DNA from: Desulfonema limicola
GTDB lineage: Bacteria > Desulfobacterota > Desulfobacteria > Desulfobacterales > DYRC01
Direction: 5' to 3'
Length of the DNA: 11,551 nucleotides
Assembly: GCA_020718925.1 (NCBI GenBank)
Contig: DYRC01000087.1
Location: 1,676-13,226, forward strand
In this document: positions 1 to 5,551 of the stretch, one piece after another
How the letters are laid out: the number at the start of each line of letters is the position of its first letter
Position numbering within the stretch: position 1 is the first letter of the stretch
Notes under the pieces: model-generated
What the model was told of the DNA's origin: nothing
The model's input: the letters and a program-made list of their open reading frames with translations, nothing else
Database searches by the model: none
Made by a program: the position numbers and the translations under genes

Positions 1-491
1 TCCTGATATGTCCATGACTGCTGAATGCCGAGCGTCAGCCGCGCCGATGCTATCCAGTCAAGCTTTGCTCCGGCTGTAAATCCGTTTTTTTCATCCGTCG
101 GGTTCAATTTATCCCGATAGGCAGACAGATCGCCGAAAAGACCGGGGATCAGACGCCCGCCCATCATCTGCCATGTCAGATAACCGCCTGCTCTTAAACG
201 ATAATTATCCTCAAGAGAAAAATAGTCCCGATACATGCCTTCTGCAAATATGCCCAGTTCCGATGTCGGATTTTTCGGAAAAAGCCGGAAGTCAAGTTTG
301 CTTCGATATGATATAAATGAAGACCCTTTTTGTTCTGATGACAAAGAAACATTGTTATCATATCCCGCAGATATCCCGATAATACCGTTAAAGTTCTCGG
401 CTGCCTGAAGTGTGAGAGTAGTAGATATCAGAAGATAAACCATGAAGAAAGTGATAAACAGAGCCGATTTGATAAGAATTTTTGCCGTCAT
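1..491 (-). CDS. Outer-membrane beta-barrel protein, N-terminal part only
   Basis: The reading frame starts on the minus strand and runs off the left edge, so only about 163 residues are visible. It begins with a clear signal peptide (hydrophobic stretch at about residues 6-28, then LQA before AEN). The mature part alternates polar and hydrophobic or aromatic residues and opens with a GYDNNV-type turn, as in many outer-membrane barrels of the DUF560/YaiO-like kind. The exact family is not certain. Two in-frame ATGs exist, at 497 and 491. The GAGG at 499-502 lies too close to the first (1 base) but 7 bases from the second, so 491 was chosen. The gene follows the DUF2202 gene on the same strand after a hairpin of terminator type, so it may be a separate unit. 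Seen: signal peptide and barrel-like pattern. Inferred: outer-membrane location. Confidence 0.6.
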   Translation of the reverse strand, partial: MTAKILIKSALFITFFMVYLLISTTLTLQAAENFNGIIGISAGYDNNVSLSSEQKGSSFISYRSKLDFRLFPKNPTSELGIFAEGMYRDYFSLEDNYRLRAGGYLTWQMMGGRLIPGLFGDLSAYRDKLNPTDEKNGFTAGAKLDWIASARLTLGIQQSWTYQ

Positions 492-498
492 TTTCATA

Positions 499-502
499 CC
501 TC
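499..502 (-). promoter_or_regulatory. Ribosome binding site deciding the start of the barrel gene
   Basis: GAGG on the minus strand, 7 bases before the ATG at 491 and only 1 base before the ATG at 497. The spacing favours the second ATG. Confidence 0.55.
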
Positions 503-520
503 GTGTCAGGAATGGTCAAA

Positions 521-550
521 ACTCACTCCGGCATTATTGCAGGAGTGAGT
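521..550 (-). terminator. Hairpin terminator candidate after the DUF2202 gene
   Basis: A perfect 9-bp inverted repeat (ACTCACTCC and GGAGTGAGT) surrounds a 12-base loop in which two further GC pairs can form. On the minus strand it is followed by TTTTGACC, a short T run. It sits between the stop of the DUF2202 gene (631) and the barrel gene start. The same stem sequence, with one change, follows the gene ending at 1997, which supports a shared terminator role. The T tract is weak. Confidence 0.55.
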
Positions 551-630
551 CTGATCTTACAATACTATGAAGACGATGGCAAGTTTCTTGTTTGTTTCAG
601 TCCACGCCCCTGTTTTTCTGAGTAAATCTG

Positions 631-1329
631 TTAATAAGATAAAGATGTTCCGTTTTCATCATACATGCCTCTTTCCATCGGCGAATCCGTAATTGCTTTC
701 ACTTCTTCCGGCGACAGATACTGAGGCACATAGTTCTGTCCGTAAAGTTTCAGCATACGGACATAATTTCTGAGATGGTTACGCGAACCCTTCATCAGGT
801 TTTGAAGAACCACTTGAATATCTTTGCTGTCAGCTTCTTCAATCGCGTTTTCAAGGTCAGAGATGTCAAGCTCTTCTATGGTTGCGCCCACTTTTAACGC
901 ATCTGTTACAGAAATATTTCCTGCTGCCACCAGATCGTTATAAATTTGTTGAAGATGCGGATCCGTAAAAACGCCTGCTGCATTGCCTGCCGCCGGATCA
1001 GTGATAGCGTATTTGACAAGCAGACCTTTGATAGCATTTTCGTGCATCTGCTCACTTCGTGCGATATTGCCGAAAATCCGATACCCCCATTTTTGAGAAA
1101 AATTCAGGTAAATATCTTTGGCAAGTTTTTCTTCTTCCCGCATATACAGCAAATCTGCTTTTTCAGCATCGCTTACGTCTTCAAGCGGCAAATTCGCAAC
1201 TGCTGCCGTGCAATAATCTGATTGAAAAGAAATTGTCGGCATATTTTGTCCCCATTTGGGACCCTGTGCCATTGCCGATCCGATGATGATAAAGCTCAAT
1301 ACTAAGGTTAAGTTTAAGACTCGCTTCAT
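631..1329 (-). CDS. Exported ferritin-like DUF2202 protein
   Basis: A 232-residue protein. Residues 1-21 form a signal peptide ending AMA before QG, so the mature protein is exported, probably to the periplasm. The rest matches the DUF2202 ferritin-like helical family: EEEKLAKDIY at 65-74, SEQMHENAIKGL at 92-103, a GVFTDPHLQQIYNDLV stretch near 119-134, IEELDISDLE at 151-160 and GSRNHLRNY at 181-189. By comparison with ferritin-like folds, E65-E67, E93, H96, E152/E153 and H185 are the likely metal ligands, though the metal and reaction are not shown. The Shine-Dalgarno AAGGAG lies 9 bases before the ATG. It follows the Gly/Thr-rich gene by 85 bases with no promoter recognised between them, so it may depend on read-through past the 1362-1389 hairpin. 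Family call is firm; function (oxidant or metal handling) is inference. Confidence 0.85.
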   Translation of the reverse strand: MKRVLNLTLVLSFIIIGSAMAQGPKWGQNMPTISFQSDYCTAAVANLPLEDVSDAEKADLLYMREEEKLAKDIYLNFSQKWGYRIFGNIARSEQMHENAIKGLLVKYAITDPAAGNAAGVFTDPHLQQIYNDLVAAGNISVTDALKVGATIEELDISDLENAIEEADSKDIQVVLQNLMKGSRNHLRNYVRMLKLYGQNYVPQYLSPEEVKAITDSPMERGMYDENGTSLSY

Positions 1330-1361
1330 TGCTTTGATCTCCTTATCCTGATTTGGTTTCA

Positions 1362-1389
1362 GATCGGGCTGTTACTGAACAACCCGATC
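1362..1389 (-). terminator. Hairpin between the Gly/Thr-rich gene and the DUF2202 gene
   Basis: GATCGGG (1362-1368) pairs with CCCGATC (1383-1389), and TGTT (1370-1373) pairs with AACA (1378-1381) around an ACTG loop, with one C/A mismatch. No T run follows on the minus strand, so it could be a weak terminator, an attenuator or an mRNA-processing structure that tunes read-through into the DUF2202 gene. Confidence 0.45.
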
Positions 1390-1414
1390 CATACTTTTAT
1401 GCTCAATCAGCTAA

Positions 1415-1771
1415 TCAGCTTGGAATCGGGCATGAAGAAGTTCCACCGCGAGGACCGGTGCCATTCTGAGGACGGGAGCCTGTTCCTGTCCCGGTGCCTG
1501 TTCCTCTTCCGCGACCTGCAATCAGATTGCCATTATCCGGCGCATCAGAGGTAAGTCTTGTGCAGCCGCCGCTCTTGGGTCCGTTGCCGGTGCCATCTTG
1601 GGGACGGGTGCCGGTTCCTGTGCCGTTGCCGGGACCATTTCTTTTGGCAAGAATCACCGTGTCTTTGTCCATGCCGTTATCGGCTGCTACTGCGGAATTT
1701 GCCGCCATAAATACCGCCATTCCCAGTGCCAAACATACTGCCAACATGATTATCAAACTTCTTGTTTTCAT
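1415..1771 (-). CDS. Small exported Gly/Thr-rich repeat protein, unknown function
   Basis: A 118-residue protein I do not recognise. Residues 1-29 are a signal peptide (MKTRSL start, AVA before AD). The mature part is low-complexity and holds two imperfect copies of one unit, at about residues 47-70 and 87-114. Each has a GTGTGT run, then RPQ(D/N)GTG, a Gly-rich stretch and a single Cys (C70, C114). The two Cys could form a disulfide or bind a ligand, but this is speculation. Lack of hydrophobic core suggests a disordered or envelope-associated protein. A strong AGGAGG lies 5 bases before the ATG. The promoter, operator, leader hairpin and first codons match those of the gene at 1997-2923, so the two are probably co-regulated. 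The plus-strand frame over the repeats is only its complement. Confidence 0.75.
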   Translation of the reverse strand: MKTRSLIIMLAVCLALGMAVFMAANSAVAADNGMDKDTVILAKRNGPGNGTGTGTRPQDGTGNGPKSGGCTRLTSDAPDNGNLIAGRGRGTGTGTGTGSRPQNGTGPRGGTSSCPIPS

Positions 1772-1795
1772 AAAAACCTCCTGAGTTTCAGTGTT

Positions 1796-1814
1796 GCTTA
1801 ATTCTGTGTTAAGC
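1796..1814 (-). promoter_or_regulatory. Leader hairpin of the Gly/Thr-rich gene
   Basis: GCTTAA and TTAAGC form a 6-bp inverted repeat with a 7-base loop between the promoter and the Shine-Dalgarno. The same arms occur at the equivalent place before the gene at 1997-2923, while the loop differs, so the structure rather than the loop seems conserved. Confidence 0.4.
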
Positions 1815-1821
1815 TGCTTTC

Positions 1822-1849
1822 ATTATATACATATACAAAAACTATGCCA
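1822..1849 (-). promoter_or_regulatory. Promoter of the Gly/Thr-rich gene (TTTGGCATA core)
   Basis: Two readings are possible. As a sigma-70 promoter it is TTGGCA, 17 bases, then a perfect TATAAT (minus strand of 1822-1827). As a sigma-54 promoter it is TGGCATA, GTTT, TTGT, with the right spacing but T instead of C at -12. The core TTTGGCATA with TTG four bases after it is shared with the promoters at 2983 and 3227. The sigma-70 reading is the stronger one here. Confidence 0.5.
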
Positions 1850-1902
1850 AAGTATAATCTGTTTAAATACAGATAATTATCTCAAAAGCCTAGCTGGTGA
1901 AA

Positions 1903-1939
1903 TTCGACAAACAGCGTTTTAACTCGACAATCTTGTCGA
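1903..1939. promoter_or_regulatory. Operator: TCGACAA half-site plus palindrome, copy 1
   Basis: A single half-site TTCGACAA (1903-1910) is followed, 20 bp start to start, by the palindrome TCGACAA-TC-TTGTCGA (1924-1939). The palindrome begins 75 bp from the TGGCATA core of the Gly/Thr-rich gene promoter. The same three half-sites with identical spacing occur at 3051-3087. This looks like the site of a dimeric regulator with an extra monomer or dimer contact two helical turns away, as upstream activator sites do. The regulator is unknown. Confidence 0.55.
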
Positions 1940-1940
1940 A

Positions 1941-1971
1941 ACTCACCCCTTACGTTATGACAGGGGTGAGT
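1941..1971 (-). terminator. Hairpin terminator candidate after the OB-repeat gene
   Basis: ACTCACCCC and GGGGTGAGT form a perfect 9-bp stem around a 13-base loop, 26 bases past the stop of the gene ending at 1997 on the minus strand. It differs from the stem at 521-550 by one base pair. The bases after it on the minus strand begin TTTCGAC and run straight into the operator, so the T run is short. Confidence 0.55.
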
Positions 1972-1996
1972 TCAGCATGATAATTATCAGATATAC

Positions 1997-2923
1997 TTAC
2001 ATCGGGTTGTTCGCAGTCATCCATACCGGTCTGTTGGTTGCAGAATCAACCAATTGTATGGTCTGTCCGTTCATGGTGATACTTAAAGCAACAACTTTGT
2101 CAGTTCCCATAAAGGTATTGGCAAGACCGTTGACCGTAATGCTGTCTCCTACTTTGGGCATGGTAATTCCGAGTCCTTCCCAGTATGCCGCAGGACCTAA
2201 GCCGACTATCGTAACCGTCTCTGTGCCGGTATTGATTTTCAAATCCCCTGCATCTGCTCTGTGACCGGGCGCTGTGCCATCTGTATTGCTCGGAGGACCA
2301 GCCGGTCTATCAGAACCTGATCTTGCCGGAGGAGATGGGCGGGTTGTTACTTCGGATACAGTGCCGATAATCGTTACTGAATCGCCGGTCAATGCCATTT
2401 CCGGTCTCTTGCCATCCCACATCGGTCTGCCGGTGGCAGTGTCAACCAACTGAAGCTCTTTGCCTCCGATGGTAACTTTTGCTGCAATAATGATCTGCGT
2501 ATTGTCCGGAGCAGTTACTTTATACCCATTCACCGTGATATTATCTCCGACCATCGGAAACGTAACGCCCGAATCCGTCCAATATTGTGCGGGTCCGAAT
2601 CCGCATACCGTAACAACTTCCGAGCCGGTATTGATCTTCACGTCATCTTTCATTCGTTGACCGGATGTGATTTCCGTTATTGTTCCCGCTACGGTAATCG
2701 CTTCACCTGAGAGAACATCCAGCGGCGGTCGATCCATCTGACCTTGTCCGGGTCCGTGATCAGGCATACCCATCGGCGCGGCAGTGGTGTCCGTAGTAGT
2801 CGTACTCGTTGTGTCCGCCGCTCTCTGCATCATGGGACCTCTGGCAAATGCGCCGCTGACAAATCCCTGTCCGATAACCATCAATCCTACAATCATCATT
2901 ACCATCAAACTTCTCGTTTTCAT
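1997..2923 (-). CDS. Exported protein with two OB-fold-like repeats
   Basis: A 308-residue protein with a signal peptide (about residues 1-28, AFA before RG) and a Thr-rich, Met/Gly-rich linker (about 30-70). Two homologous beta-rich units follow, at about 72-169 and 179-301. Each has a GxxxTxxGTxxE opening, a KINTG turn, V-T-(V/I)-x-GxGPAxYW, a GDxITVNG strand, and a closing LVD(T/S)AT(G/N)RP(M/V)W. The pattern fits small OB-like barrels of export-associated proteins, but I cannot name the family. Unit 2 carries a Pro/Ser/Gly-rich insert at about 193-226. A single Cys (C107) is in unit 1 only. AGGAGG lies 6 bases before the ATG. It is divergent from the gene at 3282, and its promoter cassette and first codons duplicate those of the gene at 1415-1771. 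Function is not known. Confidence 0.75.
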   Translation of the reverse strand: MKTRSLMVMMIVGLMVIGQGFVSGAFARGPMMQRAADTTSTTTTDTTAAPMGMPDHGPGQGQMDRPPLDVLSGEAITVAGTITEITSGQRMKDDVKINTGSEVVTVCGFGPAQYWTDSGVTFPMVGDNITVNGYKVTAPDNTQIIIAAKVTIGGKELQLVDTATGRPMWDGKRPEMALTGDSVTIIGTVSEVTTRPSPPARSGSDRPAGPPSNTDGTAPGHRADAGDLKINTGTETVTIVGLGPAAYWEGLGITMPKVGDSITVNGLANTFMGTDKVVALSITMNGQTIQLVDSATNRPVWMTANNPM

Positions 2924-2947
2924 AAAAGACCTCCTGTCTTGTGTTTT

Positions 2948-2967
2948 GCTTAATTTCTATGTTAAGC
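2948..2967 (-). promoter_or_regulatory. Leader hairpin of the OB-repeat gene
   Basis: GCTTAA and TTAAGC with an 8-base loop, the counterpart of the hairpin at 1796-1814. It begins close to the expected transcription start and ends before the AGGAGG, so it could protect the 5' end of the message or tune translation. Confidence 0.4.
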
Positions 2968-2982
2968 TTGCCCTATTCTATA

Positions 2983-2997
2983 TCAAGAACTATGCCA
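2983..2997 (-). promoter_or_regulatory. Promoter of the OB-repeat gene (TTTGGCATA core)
   Basis: On the minus strand TGGCATA, GTTC, TTGA has sigma-54 spacing, with A in place of the usual C at -12. A sigma-70 reading is poor here: 17 bases after TTGGCA comes TAGGGC, and the nearest better -10, TAGAAT, is only 12 bases away. The core is surely a promoter element because it is shared with the cassette at 1822-1849, but the sigma factor is unsettled. Confidence 0.45.
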
Positions 2998-3050
2998 AAG
3001 TTTATTATATTAAAATTCAGGTAATTATATAAAAAATGCCGTATCAGAAT

Positions 3051-3087
3051 TTCGACAAAGATCGTATTCGCTCGACAATATTGTCGA
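3051..3087. promoter_or_regulatory. Operator: TCGACAA half-site plus palindrome, copy 2
   Basis: Half-site TTCGACAA (3051-3058) and, 20 bp on, the perfect 16-bp palindrome TCGACAATATTGTCGA (3072-3087). It begins 75 bp upstream of the TGGCATA core at 2997, exactly as in copy 1, and its right edge lies 140 bp before the plus-strand promoter at 3227. It could therefore serve both divergent genes. Three half-sites at fixed helical phasing point to a cooperative activator. Confidence 0.6.
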
Positions 3088-3226
3088 AATCAATGTAAAT
3101 GCTATTATCTATTTTAAAAAAACAGGATAAATATTTTATATCTTCTGATTATCATTTCCGAAAACCTCAAAATATGTTAGCTATATAAAAACGCTCAAAC
3201 AATGAGATGAATTGGTATTGATTTTT

Positions 3227-3241
3227 TGGCATATATTTTGC
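3227..3241 (+). promoter_or_regulatory. Sigma-54-like promoter of the gene at 3282
   Basis: TGGCATA, TATT, TTGC matches the -24/-12 consensus (TGGCACG-N4-TTGC) with GG and GC in the correct places and a T-rich flank. Expected start is near 3253, leaving a leader of about 29 bases. A weaker sigma-70 reading exists: TTGGCA, 17 bases, TATCTT. Confidence 0.6.
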
Positions 3242-3281
3242 TTTATATTATCTTTCAATCATTAAACAAAAGAGGTGGAAA

Positions 3282-3662
3282 ATGAAAAAAATTGCTTTGT
3301 TTGTGTTGTTTATTCTGATCTGCGGAACAACTCCGCTCAAGGCTGAAACCGTTCTGATGGATGATTATCTGGATTATCATTTCAAAGATAAAAATCCGAT
3401 AACGGTTTATGAAGGGTATTCGATTTACAGTTTGGAAATCGTTGACGTCTCAAACGGAGATATATCTTACGGTCTGCTGGCGCTTAATCCTTCTCCGCTG
3501 TCCTCCCTTCATTTTATCATTATCGCATTTGAAGATGCGAAGTATTGGAGCTTTACCATTCAGGGGTATTGGACAGGCAATGGCACAGTAGGCTTTCTGA
3601 GTACGAACAATGTTTCAGAAATAGGACAGGTTAAACTTTCTATCGGAGAGCAGAGACGATGA
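3282..3662 (+). CDS. Small exported protein of unknown function
   Basis: A 126-residue protein I do not recognise. Residues 1-21 form a signal peptide (MKKIALF start, PLKA before ET), so it is exported. The mature 105 residues are rich in Tyr, Ser, Ile and Phe with beta-strand character and a YWSFTIQGYW segment near 88-97. No Cys remain in the mature part, and no catalytic motif is visible. AGAGGTGG precedes the ATG at short distance, and a sigma-54-like promoter lies 40 bases upstream. The stop codon abuts the palindromic repeat at 3663, so the repeat may have set or shortened the C-terminus. It could be a partner of the operon that follows, separated by 106 bases of repeat and Shine-Dalgarno, or an independent unit divergent from the OB-repeat gene. 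Confidence 0.65.
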   Translation: MKKIALFVLFILICGTTPLKAETVLMDDYLDYHFKDKNPITVYEGYSIYSLEIVDVSNGDISYGLLALNPSPLSSLHFIIIAFEDAKYWSFTIQGYWTGNGTVGFLSTNNVSEIGQVKLSIGEQRR

Positions 3663-3754
3663 CACCTAACCCCCCGGACCCCTTCCCTGACAGGGAAGGG
3701 GGAGTAGTAACACACTCCCCTCTCCTTTCAGGGGAGGGGTCGGGGGAGGGGTAA
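3663..3754 (+). repeat. GC-rich double-hairpin repeat, copy 1
   Basis: A 92-base element that begins CACCTAACC and ends GAGGGGTAA. It folds into two strong hairpins: CCCCTTCCC/GGGAAGGGG (3679-3701, 5-base loop) and CCCCTCTCC/GGGGAGGGG with one G-U pair (about 3717-3739). The ends are weakly inverted (TAACCCC-type). An inverted, diverged copy lies at 11376-11468. It starts right after a stop codon and ends 1 base before the AGGAGG of the next gene, so it may end upstream transcripts or affect the five-gene operon's leader. It has no T run and no coding capacity of its own. Confidence 0.8.
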
Positions 3755-3768
3755 CAGGAGGGCAACGG

Positions 3769-4209
3769 ATGATGAAAAACAAAATAATGATTGGGTGTGC
3801 GGCTTTGGCGATTATCGGAATATCTCTTTTTCTGTTTATTGCAGCTTCGGGATCAGGCGATATTGTCATTGTATGCAGCAAGGATGTTCCGGTAACTTCT
3901 CTGACCAAAGATGAGGTGAAAAGTATTTTTCTGGGTGAAAAGGTCAAATGGGATGACAGTCATAAAATCACATTTGTATTGTTGATGACGGAAACCCATG
4001 ATCGGTTTCTTGAAAGATATTTAGGAACCAATCCGGCGCAATATCTCCAATATTGGAAAAAAATGATTTTTACAGGCAAAGCCGGATCGCCGAAATCCTT
4101 CAAAGAGCCTGACAAGTTGATAGAGTATATCGCAGGCGCCGAAGGGGCTGTGGGCTATATCCCTTCCGAAGCGTATAACGACAAAGTGAAAACCATTTCC
4201 GTCAAATAG
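3769..4209 (+). CDS. Short phosphate-binding-protein-like exported protein
   Basis: A 146-residue protein with a hydrophobic N-terminal segment (about residues 7-27) acting as signal peptide or anchor. The rest resembles the short single-lobe members of the PstS-type periplasmic-binding family: IVIVCSKDVPVTSLTKDEVKSIFLGEKVKW (from 33), HDRFLERYLG near 77-86, YWKKMIFTGK at 95-104, PKSF, and GAEGAVGYI at 123-131. Full PstS proteins are about twice this length, so phosphate binding should not be assumed. AGGAGG lies 7 bases before the first ATG; a second ATG follows directly. It heads a tight five-gene run, 12 bases ahead of the porin. Such small proteins are often found next to porins, from my memory of related genomes. 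The likely role is capture or delivery of a solute in the periplasm. Confidence 0.75.
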   Translation: MMKNKIMIGCAALAIIGISLFLFIAASGSGDIVIVCSKDVPVTSLTKDEVKSIFLGEKVKWDDSHKITFVLLMTETHDRFLERYLGTNPAQYLQYWKKMIFTGKAGSPKSFKEPDKLIEYIAGAEGAVGYIPSEAYNDKVKTISVK

Positions 4210-4221
4210 GAGGTTGTCAAC

Positions 4222-5523
4222 ATGAGAAGAATGATTTTTTTATTCATACTGATTTTGACGCTTGGCATCAGCGCGGGAACAGCATGGGCAATTGACGCCG
4301 GCAGCGTTGAGATACACGGGTTTATCTCTCAGGGATATTTACTGACCGACCATAACAATTACATGGCAAATACCGAGAAGGGGACGTTTCAATTTGATGA
4401 AATGGGCGTCAGTTTTTCAACGCAGGCAGCAGATCAACTGCATCTTGCCATGCAGATTTTTGCCCGCGACTTAGGAGATGTCGGCAACAATAAAGTTGTT
4501 ATGGGCTATGCTTACGGAGATTATCGCTGGAAAGATTGGCTGGGAATTCGGGCTGGCAAGATAAAGCTTGATTACGGATTATATAATGAAACCAGAGAGA
4601 TGGATATGCTTCGCACCAGCGTCATGCTTCCGCAAAGCGTCTATTCCGAAATATGGCGGGACAGTTTTTCCAATATCAACGGAATCGGCTTTTACGGTTA
4701 TACGCCGGATAGTTTTGCAGGAAAACTTTCGTATAATTTTGAGATCGGCGCAATGGAATTTGAAAAAGACAGCGGTTTTGCCAAGTCTTTCAGCCCCCGG
4801 ATGAACGAGAATCTGCAACTTACCTCAATGGAATCAGATTATGCGTGGTTCGGAACATTGCAATGGCATACGCCGCTTTCAGGCTTGAAAACAAAAGGAA
4901 CGTATTACAAGGTTGAAGGGCTTGAGGCACAGGGCAATATATCCATGACAGACAAAGACGGAAAAACGACCAATTCTTCCGTAACATTCGATGTTGTCCA
5001 AAAAGACGGATATGTTTTGTCCCTTGAGTATTCATGGAAAAATCTGACGCTGATTGCCGAATATTCGGAAGATACCTATCAGGTGGATCACACCTTTGAA
5101 AGCAGTATGCAAAGCATGACTGCTGCGGCAGTCAATACGCAAAATACGACTCAGATCGCATCGGCAGCCACACCCGCTCCGGGCAATAATCCGCCGCCGC
5201 CTCCCAAACATTCCAGTCAGGGATGGTATGTTTCAGCATCTTATCGTTTTACGGACTGGGTTGAATCTGCGTTAAGCTATTCCGAATATTATCCTGATAA
5301 GGATGATACAAGCGGCGATAGAAAACCGCCTGAAACCAGATTCAGTTCATGGTTGAAAACAACCACGCTTTCCACCCGCTTTGACATCAATCCTTACTGG
5401 GTACTGAAATTGGAAGGCAGTTACAATGACGGATTCGGCGGCATCAATCTGGCGGAAAACAGTATAAATGATCTGAGGGCTTACTGGTGGCTGTTTGCTG
5501 CAAAAGTAACCTTCAGTTTTTAA
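4222..5523 (+). CDS. Outer-membrane porin-like beta-barrel
   Basis: A 433-residue protein with a signal peptide (AWA before ID, residue 23) and a C-terminal Phe after an alternating strand (AAKVTFSF), the usual signal for outer-membrane insertion. The body is a series of amphipathic strands: VEIHGFISQGYL at 29-40, FQFDEMGVSFS at 57-67, HLAMQIFARDLG at 74-85, WLGIRAGKIKLDYGLYN at 106-122. This opening is typical of porins of the DcaP/OprP-like type in Proteobacteria. A low-complexity region with a five-Pro run (about 290-332) is probably a surface loop. The Shine-Dalgarno AGGAGG overlaps the stop codon of the preceding gene, so the two are translationally close. The next gene starts 21 bases on. 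Substrate unknown; with the binding-like protein it may admit an anion or small solute. Confidence 0.8.
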   Translation: MRRMIFLFILILTLGISAGTAWAIDAGSVEIHGFISQGYLLTDHNNYMANTEKGTFQFDEMGVSFSTQAADQLHLAMQIFARDLGDVGNNKVVMGYAYGDYRWKDWLGIRAGKIKLDYGLYNETREMDMLRTSVMLPQSVYSEIWRDSFSNINGIGFYGYTPDSFAGKLSYNFEIGAMEFEKDSGFAKSFSPRMNENLQLTSMESDYAWFGTLQWHTPLSGLKTKGTYYKVEGLEAQGNISMTDKDGKTTNSSVTFDVVQKDGYVLSLEYSWKNLTLIAEYSEDTYQVDHTFESSMQSMTAAAVNTQNTTQIASAATPAPGNNPPPPPKHSSQGWYVSASYRFTDWVESALSYSEYYPDKDDTSGDRKPPETRFSSWLKTTTLSTRFDINPYWVLKLEGSYNDGFGGINLAENSINDLRAYWWLFAAKVTFSF

Positions 5524-5551
5524 GTGAGAAATGAGACGTGAGAAATGGGAA
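5524..5551 (+). repeat. 14-base direct repeat at the chemoreceptor start
   Basis: GTGAGAAATGAGAC and GTGAGAAATGGGAA stand in tandem, from the porin stop into the first codons of the chemoreceptor. The second copy supplies the start codon; the first copy supplies an out-of-frame ATG (5531). No strong Shine-Dalgarno is present, so initiation may be weak or coupled to porin translation. Confidence 0.5.

Larger units (their letters stand above)
2924..3281. other. AT-rich divergent control region of 358 bases
   Basis: No gene is supported here. The stretch holds, from left to right, the Shine-Dalgarno, leader hairpin and promoter of the minus-strand OB-repeat gene, the TCGACAA operator, about 130 bases of AT-rich sequence with no recognised motif, and the sigma-54-like promoter and Shine-Dalgarno of the plus-strand gene at 3282. 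Short frames that cross it are low-quality AT-rich artefacts. Confidence 0.7.

Noticed and set aside
946..1286. Two plus-strand frames (946-1221 and 1059-1286) over the DUF2202 gene
   Set aside because: They are antisense to a gene with clear family motifs, have no Shine-Dalgarno and have no recognisable protein features.
1494..1801. Plus-strand Pro/Val-rich frames over the Gly/Thr-rich gene
   Set aside because: They are the complement of the GGN-ACN repeat. The minus strand has a signal peptide, AGGAGG and a promoter cassette.
3663..3754. CRISPR repeat or insertion-sequence remnant
   Set aside because: Only two copies exist, 7.7 kb apart and inverted, with no spacers and no transposase. 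A dispersed palindromic element fits better.
3666..3947. Minus-strand frame ending in a Pro/Gly-rich tail
   Set aside because: It runs through the palindromic repeat and is antisense to the binding-like protein gene. It has no support of its own, though its tail shows that the repeat can be open in this frame.
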